The notes below the pieces were generated by a model. That model saw nothing but the letters and a program-made list of their open reading frames with translations. It was not told where the DNA came from and did no database searches. From Pedobacter kyungheensis (GTDB lineage: Bacteria; Bacteroidota; Bacteroidia; Sphingobacteriales; Sphingobacteriaceae): DNA of 64,000 nt. The stretch covers positions 1-64,000 of the forward strand of contig NZ_JSYN01000035.1 in assembly GCF_000812965.1 (NCBI RefSeq), given 5' to 3'. Every line of letters starts with the position of its first letter. Position 1 is the stretch's first letter. Positions 34,737-43,738 of the stretch are shown piece by piece. Position numbers and translations under genes: made by a program.

Positions 34737-35444
34737 ATGACGAGTGAAGAAAAAATCAGAAGTGCTTTTGAGAACAAAGACTGGCAAGAAATTAAAGTAA
34801 CCGATTCGTGGCAGATTTTTAAAATTATGGCCGAGTTTGTAGACGGTTTTGAAAAACTGGCTAAAATCGGTCCTTGTGTTACCATTTATGGGTCGGCCCG
34901 CACCGCCCAAACCCACCGCTACTACCAATTGGCTGAGCAATGCGGCAAGTTATTAACCGATCGTGGTTACGGGGTAATTACCGGTGGTGGACCGGGTATT
35001 ATGGAAGCCGGGAATAAAGGCGCGCATACCAACGGCGGTAAATCGGTAGGTTTAAATATTGAGTTACCTTTCGAACAATTCCACAATAAATATATCGACC
35101 ACAATAAGCTACTGGAGTTCGATTACTTTTTCGTACGTAAAGTAATGTTCATGAAATACAGTCAGGGTTTTGTGGTTTTACCTGGTGGCTTTGGTACCAT
35201 GGATGAGCTTTTCGAAGCCCTAACCTTAATCCAGACCGGTAAAATTGCCCGTTTCCCGATTGTATTGGTAGGTGTTGATTATTGGGGTGGATTAATTGAC
35301 TGGATTAAAGGCACTATGCTACAGAAAGAGCACAATATCCACGAAGAAGACTTAAACCTTTTCCGCCTGGTTGATACCGCAGAAGAAGCCGCCGAGCATA
35401 TTTTCCGTTTCTACGATAAGTATGTGTTGAAGCCGAATTTCTAG
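34737..35444 (+). CDS. LOG-family protein (TIGR00730 group 2), 235 aa
   Basis: Nucleotide-hydrolase-like Rossmann protein: VTIYGSARTAQTHRYYQLAEQ, VITGGGPGIMEAGNKGAHTNGG and VLPGGFGTMDELFEALTLIQTGK (the PGGxGTxxE motif). LOG proteins cleave cytokinin riboside monophosphates or related nucleotides; many bacterial ones are of unclear physiology. Starts 18 bp after the symporter. Confidence 0.94.
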   Translation: MTSEEKIRSAFENKDWQEIKVTDSWQIFKIMAEFVDGFEKLAKIGPCVTIYGSARTAQTHRYYQLAEQCGKLLTDRGYGVITGGGPGIMEAGNKGAHTNGGKSVGLNIELPFEQFHNKYIDHNKLLEFDYFFVRKVMFMKYSQGFVVLPGGFGTMDELFEALTLIQTGKIARFPIVLVGVDYWGGLIDWIKGTMLQKEHNIHEEDLNLFRLVDTAEEAAEHIFRFYDKYVLKPNF

Positions 35445-35465
35445 TGCAAGAGGTTCAATTGGTAT

Positions 35466-35640
35466 GGTTAATCGGTTAATTGTTTAAATCGGTTAACTGT
35501 AAATTGTAAACTGAAACTGGTTAATCGGTTAATTGTTTAAATCGGTTAACTGTCAACTGAAAACTGGTAACTGAAACTGGCTAATCGGTTAATTGTTTAA
35601 ATCGGTTAACTGAAAACTGCCAATTAATAACTGAAAAAAG
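35466..35640. repeat. Tandem 53-60-bp repeats, GGTTAATCGGTTAATTG type
   Basis: Three units begin at 35466, 35519 and 35579 with the shared string AATTGTTTAAATCGGTTAAC. The same words are seen near 33028. Confidence 0.85.
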
Positions 35641-35714
35641 TGCTTACAAACAATAAGCACTTTTTTTATGTAACATCTGAAAGAAAGTGCTATCTAAAAA
35701 TAAACGCAATTAAG

Positions 35715-36221
35715 ATGTCGAAATTTATCAACTGGAAAAGCGATTGGTTTAGCGGAAACTTTCATTTGTTTGTAGATGGGCTCCAAAAAGGGGCTATTAC
35801 TTTCACAATGTGGACAAGCAATGCCGAAAGTATGTTTGAAGACAAGAACTATCAATTTGCGAACGAAGGGTTTTGGCAATCAAGAACTAAGGTAATCGAC
35901 AAAAAAACAAACGAGGTGCTTGCCATAATTACTTACGACAGCTGGAAATCGAAAGCGCTAATCAGTTTAAACACCGGCGAACAGTACGAATGGAAATGAA
36001 CCGGCGTATGGAAATCGCAATGGACTGTAAGTAATTACAAAGATGAGCACATCATGTATACTTCAAGCAGTAACAGTGGCGCAATCTCTTCTGACACAGA
36101 TAATAAATTATTGATAATAGCTGGCCTATTTATTAAACAAGTCTACAACAAACGTGCAGTTTTTGTTATTGCCTGCATGGTTCCGGTTATCACAACAACC
36201 ATTAGCCGCCACCACGGTTAG
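35715..36221 (+). pseudogene. Paralogue of the downstream 164-aa protein, interrupted by in-frame TGA
   Basis: Start ATG at 35715 (MSKFINWKSDWFSGNFHLFV). The frame meets TGA at 35997-35999, but the same frame continues without any stop to TAG at 36219-36221. The sequence after TGA (TGVWKSQWTVSNYKDEHIMY, later DNKLLIIAGLFIKQVY) aligns with the matching part of the intact neighbour (NSWLSRWSLNNLKDKQILFS, DDDMLVLTGLFIREYY). Total length, 168 codons, equals the neighbour. A single nonsense change of an old gene, or a sequencing error, are the simplest explanations. Confidence 0.75.
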
Positions 36222-36242
36222 TCATTTTAAATCTTTTGGGCG

Positions 36243-36737
36243 ATGGAACAGGTATTATTTTGGCGAAAAGGTTTATTTGATAGCAGCTATCAGGTATTTG
36301 ATCAACAGCAACTGAAATTTTCGATGAATTTTAGTTCATGGCAAAACTCTGCCATTGCCACTACACAAGCCGGAATTTACCTGTTAAAAAGTGAAGGTTT
36401 TGCCAGGCCTGAAACCCGGATTTTAAACAACCAGAATGAAACTTTAGCTACGATTACCTACGATTGGCTGGGTTTTAAAGCCAGGATTGTATTCGCATCT
36501 GGCGAAACGTTCGACTGGCGCTACCAGAACAGCTGGCTAAGTCGATGGTCGCTTAATAACCTTAAAGATAAACAGATTCTGTTCAGTGCATCAGCCGGAA
36601 ATGGTAACATCCACAGCAGTGTTGATGATGATATGCTGGTACTTACCGGGCTTTTTATCCGCGAGTATTATTCGAGGATCTTGTTTGGGCTAATGCTTCT
36701 GGTGATCTTTCTGATTGGCTTTAGGAATATTTTTTAG
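36243..36737 (+). CDS. Hypothetical protein with C-terminal membrane anchor, 164 aa
   Basis: Unrecognised family. The first ~110 residues form an all-beta domain similar to a tubby/LURAP-like core (FWRKGLFDSSYQVFDQQQLK, ETLATITYDWLGFKARIVFA), followed by one hydrophobic helix at the C-terminus (ILFGLMLLVIFLIGF). Its upstream neighbour is a broken paralogue, 21 bp away, so the pair arose by tandem duplication. Cytosolic domain with tail anchor is the likely topology. Confidence 0.65.
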   Translation: MEQVLFWRKGLFDSSYQVFDQQQLKFSMNFSSWQNSAIATTQAGIYLLKSEGFARPETRILNNQNETLATITYDWLGFKARIVFASGETFDWRYQNSWLSRWSLNNLKDKQILFSASAGNGNIHSSVDDDMLVLTGLFIREYYSRILFGLMLLVIFLIGFRNIF

Positions 36738-36755
36738 CTAACTGCCTGGCTAAAA

Positions 36756-36800
36756 CTTACGAAGTCTTTCCTTCGTTCTTCCTCCTTCAGACTTCGTAAG
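36756..36800. terminator. Inverted repeat between convergent genes
   Basis: CTTACGAAGTCT / AGACTTCGTAAG, 12-bp stem with a 21-nt loop, placed exactly between the stops of the two convergent genes. No clear T-run. Confidence 0.45.
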
Positions 36801-37145
36801 CTACCCTAAAATCTCCTGTATTTTTTCTGTCGGGCGGGCAATAACGGCCTGATCACCTGAAATTACAATTGGTCGTTCAATTAGAATCGGGTGTTTAACC
36901 ATTGCTTCAATCCATTCGGCATCAGTTAGCGTTTTACCCTTATAGTTATCGATGAAAGCCTGCTCCCCTTTTCTGATGAGTGCTAAAGGTTTAATGCCCA
37001 GTTTGGCTACAATAGCGGTGAGTTCGGCTACGTTTGGTGGCGTATCGAGATAATAAACTACTTCAAATTCTTTTCCGCTTTTTTCGAGCTCCTGCAAAGC
37101 GCAACGGCTTTTGCTACACCTGTTATTGTGGTAGATGGTAATCAT
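36801..37145 (-). CDS. ArsC-family reductase-like protein (YfgD/Spx-type thioredoxin fold), 114 aa
   Basis: Thioredoxin-fold ArsC family: YHNNRCSKSRCALQELE with a cysteine in the active loop and the C-terminal pattern IERPIVISGDQAVIARPTEKI. The full arsenate-reductase signature of classical ArsC is H-N-P-x-C-G-T-S; here it is NRCSKSR, the form of the YfgD/ArsC-like group, so true arsenate reduction is not assured. No ars operon genes are nearby. The gene is 12 bp downstream of the DUF502 gene. Confidence 0.85.
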   Translation of the reverse strand: MITIYHNNRCSKSRCALQELEKSGKEFEVVYYLDTPPNVAELTAIVAKLGIKPLALIRKGEQAFIDNYKGKTLTDAEWIEAMVKHPILIERPIVISGDQAVIARPTEKIQEILG

Positions 37146-37157
37146 TTCGAATGTTAT

Positions 37158-37748
37158 TTATAATCCGCTTACACCGCCGCTCACCACCAGTTTCATGGCA
37201 TCGGCAGCAGTCATTTTTAAGTCGGTAACTTTATTGCGTTGTACAATACACAACTGACCGGCAAATGAATAGGAAAGCGGAAAATAAACCGCTACTTCAT
37301 CGGGTAAATCAAGTTTATGTAAATCGTTCTGCGTTAAAAAACCAATCTTTTTTAAACCGCCCTCAACCTCAACCAGTACGGGGTGGTTAAATTTCTTTTC
37401 GTCGCCAACAAAGGCTTCGGTTAAATCTTTTATAGAGGAGTAGATGAAATTAAGCAAAGGCAGGCGGTGCATCATCCGCTGAAACCAGTTGTACATGGGT
37501 TCGGTAACCAGGTTGGTTACAAAAATACCTGCCAGCAAAATAATGGTAACAACGGTAAGCAAGCCCAGGCCAGGTATGTTCCTGCTTTCGCCGGTAAGTG
37601 GATTAACGCCAAATACATTCTTTACGTTTAACCAGCTATCCACGGTGGTAACCGCCCAGACTACAATAAAAATACTTACGGCAATGGGTACCACAATTAA
37701 TAATCCTTTAATCAGATAGTTTAAAATGGCTTTCCCTACTTTGTTCAT
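37158..37748 (-). CDS. DUF502 membrane protein, 196 aa
   Basis: Two membrane helices in the first ~90 residues (LLIVVPIAVSIFIVVWAV and GLLTVVTIILLAGIFVTNLV), followed by a soluble domain with SIKDLTEAFVGDEKKF and VAVYFPLSYSFAGQLCIVQ, the DUF502 pattern. Function of the family is not established. Leftward, 12 bp upstream of the ArsC-like gene, so co-transcribed. Confidence 0.88.
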   Translation of the reverse strand: MNKVGKAILNYLIKGLLIVVPIAVSIFIVVWAVTTVDSWLNVKNVFGVNPLTGESRNIPGLGLLTVVTIILLAGIFVTNLVTEPMYNWFQRMMHRLPLLNFIYSSIKDLTEAFVGDEKKFNHPVLVEVEGGLKKIGFLTQNDLHKLDLPDEVAVYFPLSYSFAGQLCIVQRNKVTDLKMTAADAMKLVVSGGVSGL

Positions 37749-37938
37749 GGTGCAAATTTAGCACTTTTTTTGTTCATTGGTTCATTAGCCATTGGTTCAT
37801 TAGTAAAACCCATAGTCACACCCTATCGGTTGGTGTTCCACCGACCGAAATAAATCATCAAATATCGGATGTTATGTAGACAATAAAGTTAAAATAGCTC
37901 TTCGACTCTGCCACCATTGACAGGCCCTATAGAAAAAT

Positions 37939-38064
37939 CGTCATTTCGACTGGAGCCGGCCGGTTCTTCACCGGTGGCGGAATGGAGAAATCTTTTCGAG
38001 TTAGATTTAGCTTCGCTGAGCACTTCGTGGTTCTCGACTACGTTGCACTCCGCTCGAAATGACG
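37939..38064. repeat. Palindromic intergenic element, family CGTCATYTCGA
   Basis: Arms CGTCATTTCGACTGGAGC and CTCCGCTCGAAATGACG with an insertion that contains further inverted words (CCGGCCGG and CACCGGTG). The remainder of the 37749-38195 gap holds similar fragments (CTCGAAATGACGACC at 38124) and no gene. Confidence 0.75.
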
Positions 38065-38195
38065 ATCCCTTAATGCTGATCCTGTCATTCCAATTCTAGT
38101 GTTTTTTTCTAGAACTGACTTCTCGAAATGACGACCCCGGAAAGGCTGTCACTACCCCACCAATGAACTATTGAACAACTGAACCAATGAATTAG

Positions 38196-40655
38196 TTATT
38201 CATAAAAATAAACCCTTTTAACCCTTTGCGATATATTGGTTAAGATCTCGTAAGGTATGGTATTTACATCGCTGGCCAATTGCATGATGGTATGCTCTTT
38301 ATTAAAAACAATAGCTTCATCGCCGGCTTTAATATCGATCCCGGTGATATCCAGCATCGTCATATCCATGCAAATTGAGCCTATGGTAGGCACCAGATTA
38401 CCGTTGATGAGCATTTTACCTACCCCATTGCCAAAAGCCCTGCTGTAGCCATCGGCATAGCCAATTTTTACGGTTGCAATCTTGCCTCCATGGGGCATAA
38501 CGCCCTTACGACTGTAGCCAACCGTTTCGCCAGGCTCCAATGTTTTAACCTGACTGACCGTGGTTTTAAGTACCATAACGGTTTGCAACCCTCGGTTGTG
38601 TGGCAATGCCGAATCGAAACCGTACAAACCGATACCCAGACGTACCATATCCATTTGGCCTTCGGGCCAGCGCGAAATGCCCGAGGTATTGGCAATATGC
38701 AACAAAGGTTTGTAAGTTAATGCTTCCAATAATTGTTGTGCCATAATATTAAACCTTTCAATTTGTTGTTGGGTAAAACCATCATGTTCGGCCTCGCCAC
38801 TGGCCACCAGGTGCGAGAAAATGCTCTGTACTTTTACTTTGGCATTATCTTTTAACAAGCCGGTTAAGGTGCTAATTTCCGATTGATCAAAGCCTAAACG
38901 GTGCATCCCGCTATCAATCTTAATGTGAATGGGGTAATCAAAATCGTAATCAGAAAGCGCATTAATAAAACTGTTCAGAATATCAACACCGTAAATTTCA
39001 GGTTCTAACTGATGTTTGATAATCGCCTCGAAAGCAGATTCTTCGGGGCTCATCACCATGATAGGCAGTGTAATACCGGCTTTCCGTAAGGCAATTCCTT
39101 CATCAGCATAGGCTACGGCCAGGTAATCTACCTTATGGAACTGCAGTAAATTGGCGATCTCAAAACTGCCACTGCCATAAGAAAAGGCCTTTACCATAGC
39201 CATTATTTTCACACCCGGTTTAATTTTTGAACGGTAAAACTGCAGGTTACCAACCATGGCATTCAAATCAATCTCTAAAACGGTATCGTGTATTTTCTGG
39301 GTAAGTAGCTTGCTGATACGACCAAACTCAAAGCGCCTCGCTCCTTTTACGAGAATGGTTTCATGACTAAACTGTAAACCCGGGAAAGCTTCTACAAAGG
39401 CATTGGTATCATCGAAAAACTGGGTTTCGAATTTAAAAAGATCAGCAAAACGGGCAATATGGGTACCGATTCCTATCAATCGGTTTACTTTTTTCTGCAA
39501 AAGCAGCTCAGCTATTTCGGTATATAAATCGAGGTCGTCTCTTCCGGTTTCAAATAACTCGGAAAGGATAACGGTTTTGCGCGCATGCTGGTTCTGCTGG
39601 TTCAGAAAATCGAGGGCAATGGCCAGTGAAGAAATATCAGCGCTGTAAGAATCGTCGATAATGGAACACTGGTTAATCCCGTTTTTAAGCTCGAGGCGCA
39701 TGCTAACATGGCTCAGTTTTTCCAAACGTAGATCGGCTTGCTCAGGCGTATATCCCAAGGCCAGTAAGGTAGCCCAGCAAATCATGCCGTTTTCAATCGA
39801 AGCCTTATCCTTAAATGGCAATAAACATTCTATTTCACGATTTTGATAAATGGCCCTCAGGTAACAATTACCTTCAATCGGCTCCACCGCAATCACCTGT
39901 AAATCGGCCGCTTGTTTACTGCTCCAGCTAAATTGTTTTTTACCGGGTAACTCTTTAAAACTTACTTCGCTTACATATTCAGGCGAATAAATAAAAAGTT
40001 CGCTCTCTTTAAAAAGCTTCAGCTTTTCAGTGAGCTTTTCCTTCTTCGAGCTAAAACCTTCGGCATGTGCCTCGCCAATATTGGTTAAAATACCGATTTC
40101 CGGCCGGATAATTTTAGCAAGGCTTTCCATTTCATTTACTGCCGAAATACCAGCTTCGAAAATCCCTAAAGTATGGTCAGCATCAATTTGCCACACCGAA
40201 AGCGGCACACCAATTTGCGAGTTATAACTTTTAGGACTTTTTACAATATTAAAATCGGCTGCCAACAACTGGTATAACCATTCTTTCACGATGGTTTTGC
40301 CATTACTGCCGGTAATCCCAATGGTTTTAAGGTTAAATTGTCTGCGGTGCTCAATGGCCAGTTGCTGCAAGGCTGCTAAAGCATCGTTAACTTTTAAAAA
40401 ATTACAATCAGGATATTGGGCAATGTATTTTTCGTCGGTGATAACAAAATTGCGGATTTCTTTGGCGTAAGCATCTTTAATAAACTCATGCCCGTCGCGA
40501 TGCGCTGCTAGCGCAAAAAAGATCGAATTTTCAGGAACAAGTACGGATCGGCTATCGATTACCAAATACTGAATAACCACCTCGCTATCAATTAATTTAG
40601 CATCTGCTTTTAAAATTTCGGCTATTCTGGCAATGGTATATATGGGGTTCTGCAT
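38196..40655 (-). CDS. Bifunctional MurF-alanine racemase fusion, 819 aa
   Basis: N-terminal half is a Mur ligase (UDP-MurNAc-tripeptide:D-Ala-D-Ala ligase) with ATP loop TIGITGSNGKTIVKEWL (112-126) and IFEAGISAVNEMESLA. C-terminal half, from about residue 455, is a PLP alanine racemase with the Lys in KIMAMVKAFSYGSG, the catalytic Tyr in GYSRKGVMPHG and GSICMDMTMLD. The fusion, which joins production of D-Ala with its use in peptidoglycan, is known from Bacteroidota. The two start codons and the stops show no break between the halves. Confidence 0.94.
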   Translation of the reverse strand: MQNPIYTIARIAEILKADAKLIDSEVVIQYLVIDSRSVLVPENSIFFALAAHRDGHEFIKDAYAKEIRNFVITDEKYIAQYPDCNFLKVNDALAALQQLAIEHRRQFNLKTIGITGSNGKTIVKEWLYQLLAADFNIVKSPKSYNSQIGVPLSVWQIDADHTLGIFEAGISAVNEMESLAKIIRPEIGILTNIGEAHAEGFSSKKEKLTEKLKLFKESELFIYSPEYVSEVSFKELPGKKQFSWSSKQAADLQVIAVEPIEGNCYLRAIYQNREIECLLPFKDKASIENGMICWATLLALGYTPEQADLRLEKLSHVSMRLELKNGINQCSIIDDSYSADISSLAIALDFLNQQNQHARKTVILSELFETGRDDLDLYTEIAELLLQKKVNRLIGIGTHIARFADLFKFETQFFDDTNAFVEAFPGLQFSHETILVKGARRFEFGRISKLLTQKIHDTVLEIDLNAMVGNLQFYRSKIKPGVKIMAMVKAFSYGSGSFEIANLLQFHKVDYLAVAYADEGIALRKAGITLPIMVMSPEESAFEAIIKHQLEPEIYGVDILNSFINALSDYDFDYPIHIKIDSGMHRLGFDQSEISTLTGLLKDNAKVKVQSIFSHLVASGEAEHDGFTQQQIERFNIMAQQLLEALTYKPLLHIANTSGISRWPEGQMDMVRLGIGLYGFDSALPHNRGLQTVMVLKTTVSQVKTLEPGETVGYSRKGVMPHGGKIATVKIGYADGYSRAFGNGVGKMLINGNLVPTIGSICMDMTMLDITGIDIKAGDEAIVFNKEHTIMQLASDVNTIPYEILTNISQRVKRVYFYE

Positions 40656-40716
40656 GCTATTTTTATTCAGAAAATAGGGTAATCGTTTATATTTTTACGA
40701 ATTTCAGTAAATAATT

Positions 40717-41205
40717 ATGAAAAGCGGTAAACAAGAGGGTATAATATTAGATAAAAAGCAGGCATTGGCCAAGGCCGAAAGTTTTTGCGTGTATCAGGAG
40801 CGCTCGCAAAAGGAAGTGCGCAGTAAATTGTTAGAGCTGGGTATGCGGGGCGATGAACTGGAAGAAATTATTACAGACCTGATTCTGAACAATTTTTTAA
40901 ATGAAGAAAGGTTTGCCCTGAATTACGCTTCCGGAAAATTTAACATCAAACACTGGGGTCGGGTTAAAATTAAACAGGGTTTAAAACTGAAAGGTGTTCC
41001 GGATAAGCTGCTGCAAAAAGCAATTTATAGCCTGGATGAAGACGATTATCTACTCACTTTGGAAAAACTGGCAGTAAAAAAAGCAGAAAGTTTGAGCGAA
41101 AATGATCCCTTTAAAAGAAAAATGAAGCTGATGAGCTATCTTCAGGCAAAAGGATTTGAAACTGATTTAATTTTACTAGTACTGAAAGCCAGCAGTTTAA
41201 ACTAA
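40717..41205 (+). CDS. recX: RecX-like regulatory protein, 162 aa
   Basis: Three-helix repeats of the RecX family: AESFCVYQERSQKEVRSKL, the hallmark NFLNEERFALNYASGKF (L-N/D-E/D-x-R-F-A), and WGRVKIKQGLKLKGV. RecX inhibits RecA filaments. No recA is close. Divergent from the murF-alr fusion. Confidence 0.9.
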   Translation: MKSGKQEGIILDKKQALAKAESFCVYQERSQKEVRSKLLELGMRGDELEEIITDLILNNFLNEERFALNYASGKFNIKHWGRVKIKQGLKLKGVPDKLLQKAIYSLDEDDYLLTLEKLAVKKAESLSENDPFKRKMKLMSYLQAKGFETDLILLVLKASSLN

Positions 41206-41231
41206 ATATTAAATTTTTAATAAAAAATCTC

Positions 41232-41261
41232 TTGACAGATATATAAATCTGCCTATATTTG
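41232..41261 (+). promoter_or_regulatory. Promoter of the first tRNA-Gly/tRNA-Leu cluster
   Basis: TTG at 41232, 19-bp spacer, TATATTTG at 41254-41261. An exact match to TTG-19-TAnnTTTG, 38 bp upstream of the tRNA-Gly. Confidence 0.8.
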
Positions 41262-41299
41262 CATCACCAAAACGAAACAACAACATCAGTTTTGTAAAT

Positions 41300-41375
<76 letters not shown>

Positions 41376-41378
41376 AAA

Positions 41379-41404
41379 AAATGCCTTCCTACCAGAAGGC
41401 ATTT
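41379..41404. terminator. Hairpin between tRNA-Gly and tRNA-Leu
   Basis: AAATGCCTTC / GAAGGCATTT, 10-bp stem with 6-nt loop and A/T flanks. Could terminate partly or direct processing; copied at 47173-47198. Confidence 0.55.
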
Positions 41405-41448
41405 AATTTTAAAGTTAACCAAGCCGATGGATATCGGCAGCGGCTAAT

Positions 41449-41532
41449 GCTCGGGTGGTGGAACTGGTAGACACGCAGGACTTAAAATCCTGTGCTTTCA
41501 AAGGCGTGCGGGTTCGATTCCCGCCCCGAGTA
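41449..41532 (+). tRNA. tRNA-Leu(TAA), copy 1
   Basis: 84 nt. Acceptor GCTCGGG / CCCGAGT, anticodon stem-loop CAGGACTTAAAATCCTG with TAA anticodon, long variable arm, T-arm GCGGGTTCGATTCCCGC. The terminal CCA is not encoded. Confidence 0.96.
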
Positions 41533-41550
41533 CAACAAAAAAATCGAACG

Positions 41551-41580
41551 AAAAGCCTTGATGAAAATCGAGGCTTTTTT
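41551..41580. terminator. Terminator shared by tRNA-Leu and the leftward fucosidase gene
   Basis: AAAAGCCTTGAT, GAAA, ATCGAGGCTTTT with T-run. It ends one base before the stop codon of the convergent fucosidase gene. Confidence 0.75.
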
Positions 41581-41581
41581 G

Positions 41582-43375
41582 TTAAAAAGCTACTGGTTCC
41601 AGTTGAAGTCCTGCCAAACTTGAGGTACTACCCTTACCTTCCTGTAAGGAAACAGAAATGGTGTAACGTCCTGGCTTATCAAAGTGTAACCAGCCCATTG
41701 GATACCAATGATATACTGAAGATGCACTTTGTTGATTCTGAATAAATTGTTTTCCGTTTACAGTTATTCGCCACACAATTTTATTTTCCCCTTTATAATT
41801 TAGTTGTGTCTGGTAATAGCCGGGCTTCAAAATATCTGCTGTCCAGGTAGCATCTCCTGAGGGATTCCAGTTGGTGAATCGATCTACATGCTTCCACTCA
41901 CCAAATTTTTCCATCCAATGCTCATCGCTCTTTTTCACCTGATCATTGGCTACTGCGAATACCCCCTCCAATACAGTTGGCATTTGTGGATCAATATTCA
42001 GTGTTTCATCAGCTTTTGGTAAACCGGCAAGATTTATCTCAATTACTGACACCATTTTTTCTGGTGCTTTGACCGGAATATTCACAATATAGCAATTGTT
42101 ATCTCCTTTTTTATAAGCTAAACTTTCTCTCTTCCCGTTATTAAGAAGTGCCATATTTTTTATTGCTGATTGAAGCCCCGGGATATACAACTTTCCGGAA
42201 GCTGGCCAATTATAAATTAATAAAGAAATGGAATTCCCTCTGGTTACTGCATCGCCCCAAGGCAGCGCATGCCCCCATGGCGACCGGCCGCTTTTATATA
42301 CAATTTCAGGATAGCGTTTAATCCAGTTCCCTGCACTTCTTAGGGCCAAAGCAGCTGGCTGTGGTACCGTCCCATCACCTTTAGGACCAATATTAAGCAT
42401 ATAATTACCACCTCTGGCTATGGTAGAGAGTGCGTTGGTTAAAATGGTTTTGGGCGATTTCCAATTTTCATCATACCAGGCATACCCCCACGAATCATTG
42501 GTAACATCAACTGATTCCCAAAGCCCCGGAACATTTTTGCGGGGTACTTCCATATCACCTAACGTACTATAATCACCTAAACCATGTCCTACCCGGCCAG
42601 ACACAAAGGCTCCCGGCTGGTTTTTATGTACAACATCTACCAGTTTTTCTACATATTTTTTCCCAATATCTCCAGGGGTATCAAACCATACCAACGCTAA
42701 GGGGCCGTAATCAGTTGTAATCTGCTCAACCTCTGGCAGGCACCGATTATTAAAATATGCATCGAAATCTACGGCCTTTCCATCAGCATCCTTTTGCGGC
42801 CCGCCATTACCACCTGGCGTAGTCCAGTCCTGATACTGAGAATAATAAAACCCGAATCCTATTCCGCCTTTTTTACAGGCCACAGACAGCTCTTTCATTA
42901 TATCCCGTTTAAACGGTGTTGCATCTACAATATTAAACTTTGAAACCTTAGAGTGAAACATGGCAAACCCATCATGGTGTTTACTCGTAATAATGATGTA
43001 TTTCATCCCTGCATCTTTAGCTACAGCCACTATACTATCTGCATTAAACCGGGCTGGGTTAAAATCATTAACACCACGCATATACTCATCTACAGGCGCA
43101 CCGGCCATATTCTTATTGAGCAACCATTCCCCAATTCCGTAATAGGTTTTACCTTTCCATACATTTGCCAAATGTGAGAAATAGCCAAAGTGTATAAACA
43201 TGGCATAGCGCCCTTCTTTAAAGATTTTTCCACGGGCATTATCATCCAATTTAGCAGTAGCATTTCCATTCCACATTTCATTCATTCCTGTGTTTTGTGC
43301 AGAAGCCAATTGAGAAAGAAATAATACGCCTACTGCAAGCGATAAGATTTTGAAACGATTTTTTGTTTTTTGCAT
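41582..43375 (-). CDS. Exported alpha-L-fucosidase, GH29 family, 597 aa
   Basis: Signal peptide MQKTKNRFKILSLAVGVLFL with cleavage after SAQ. The (beta/alpha)8 catalytic domain shows HFGYFS, TSKHHDGFAMFHSK, and the nucleophile Asp232 in LALVWFDTPGD, all typical of GH29. Residues after about 340 form C-terminal beta-rich domains. It likely removes fucose from glycans in the periplasm or outside. It is between the two tRNA clusters and not in a SusCD locus. Confidence 0.9.
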   Translation of the reverse strand: MQKTKNRFKILSLAVGVLFLSQLASAQNTGMNEMWNGNATAKLDDNARGKIFKEGRYAMFIHFGYFSHLANVWKGKTYYGIGEWLLNKNMAGAPVDEYMRGVNDFNPARFNADSIVAVAKDAGMKYIIITSKHHDGFAMFHSKVSKFNIVDATPFKRDIMKELSVACKKGGIGFGFYYSQYQDWTTPGGNGGPQKDADGKAVDFDAYFNNRCLPEVEQITTDYGPLALVWFDTPGDIGKKYVEKLVDVVHKNQPGAFVSGRVGHGLGDYSTLGDMEVPRKNVPGLWESVDVTNDSWGYAWYDENWKSPKTILTNALSTIARGGNYMLNIGPKGDGTVPQPAALALRSAGNWIKRYPEIVYKSGRSPWGHALPWGDAVTRGNSISLLIYNWPASGKLYIPGLQSAIKNMALLNNGKRESLAYKKGDNNCYIVNIPVKAPEKMVSVIEINLAGLPKADETLNIDPQMPTVLEGVFAVANDQVKKSDEHWMEKFGEWKHVDRFTNWNPSGDATWTADILKPGYYQTQLNYKGENKIVWRITVNGKQFIQNQQSASSVYHWYPMGWLHFDKPGRYTISVSLQEGKGSTSSLAGLQLEPVAF

Positions 43376-43738
43376 GATAAAAGATTATCTATAAATATAA
43401 TGTTGTTACCGGTTATCTCTTCTAATTAGTTTATACAAGCACCATTCTACAACAATTTTCCTGAAGCTATACCAGATAATTCTAAAGAGCTGTTTTTTTG
43501 CTTGACTTCACCTATAGTGCAATTAAACTTCAATTTTTACCTGATTTTCCTCTAAATTACACAATAGACTGATAATGAAAACATAAAACCCATTAACTGA
43601 CAACTCCATCAGGCTTTGGCCATAGGTAAAATTTCTTAAAAACTATATTCAAAAAGAATTTTAAATAAAAAATCTGGACTTTTAAACAAACCCACCTGAT
43701 GATGTATTGCCGAACTTTGTTTCATCAAATTTTGAAAA
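43376..43738. other. Intergenic stretch of about 360 bp
   Basis: AT-rich, with divergent promoters expected for the fucosidase and the reductase gene. No ORF or hairpin of note. Confidence 0.4.

Noticed and set aside
35466..35640. Possible CRISPR array or iteron origin
   Set aside because: Repeats are unequal (53 and 60 bp) with degenerate spacing and occur again near 33028; no replication gene is present.
35997..35999. TGA as a selenocysteine or programmed readthrough codon
   Set aside because: No selenium machinery or conserved Cys at the aligned position in the intact paralogue; a nonsense mutation or error is simpler.
36801..37145. Arsenate resistance gene
   Set aside because: The active loop is of the YfgD/Spx type and no ars genes are nearby, so only an ArsC-family call is made.
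41455..41745. ORF starting MVELVDTQDLKSC (and its copy at 47248-47469)
   Set aside because: It is a translation of the tRNA-Leu gene plus terminator.
41582..43375. Polysaccharide utilisation locus around the fucosidase
   Set aside because: No SusC/SusD, regulator or other glycan enzyme is adjacent.
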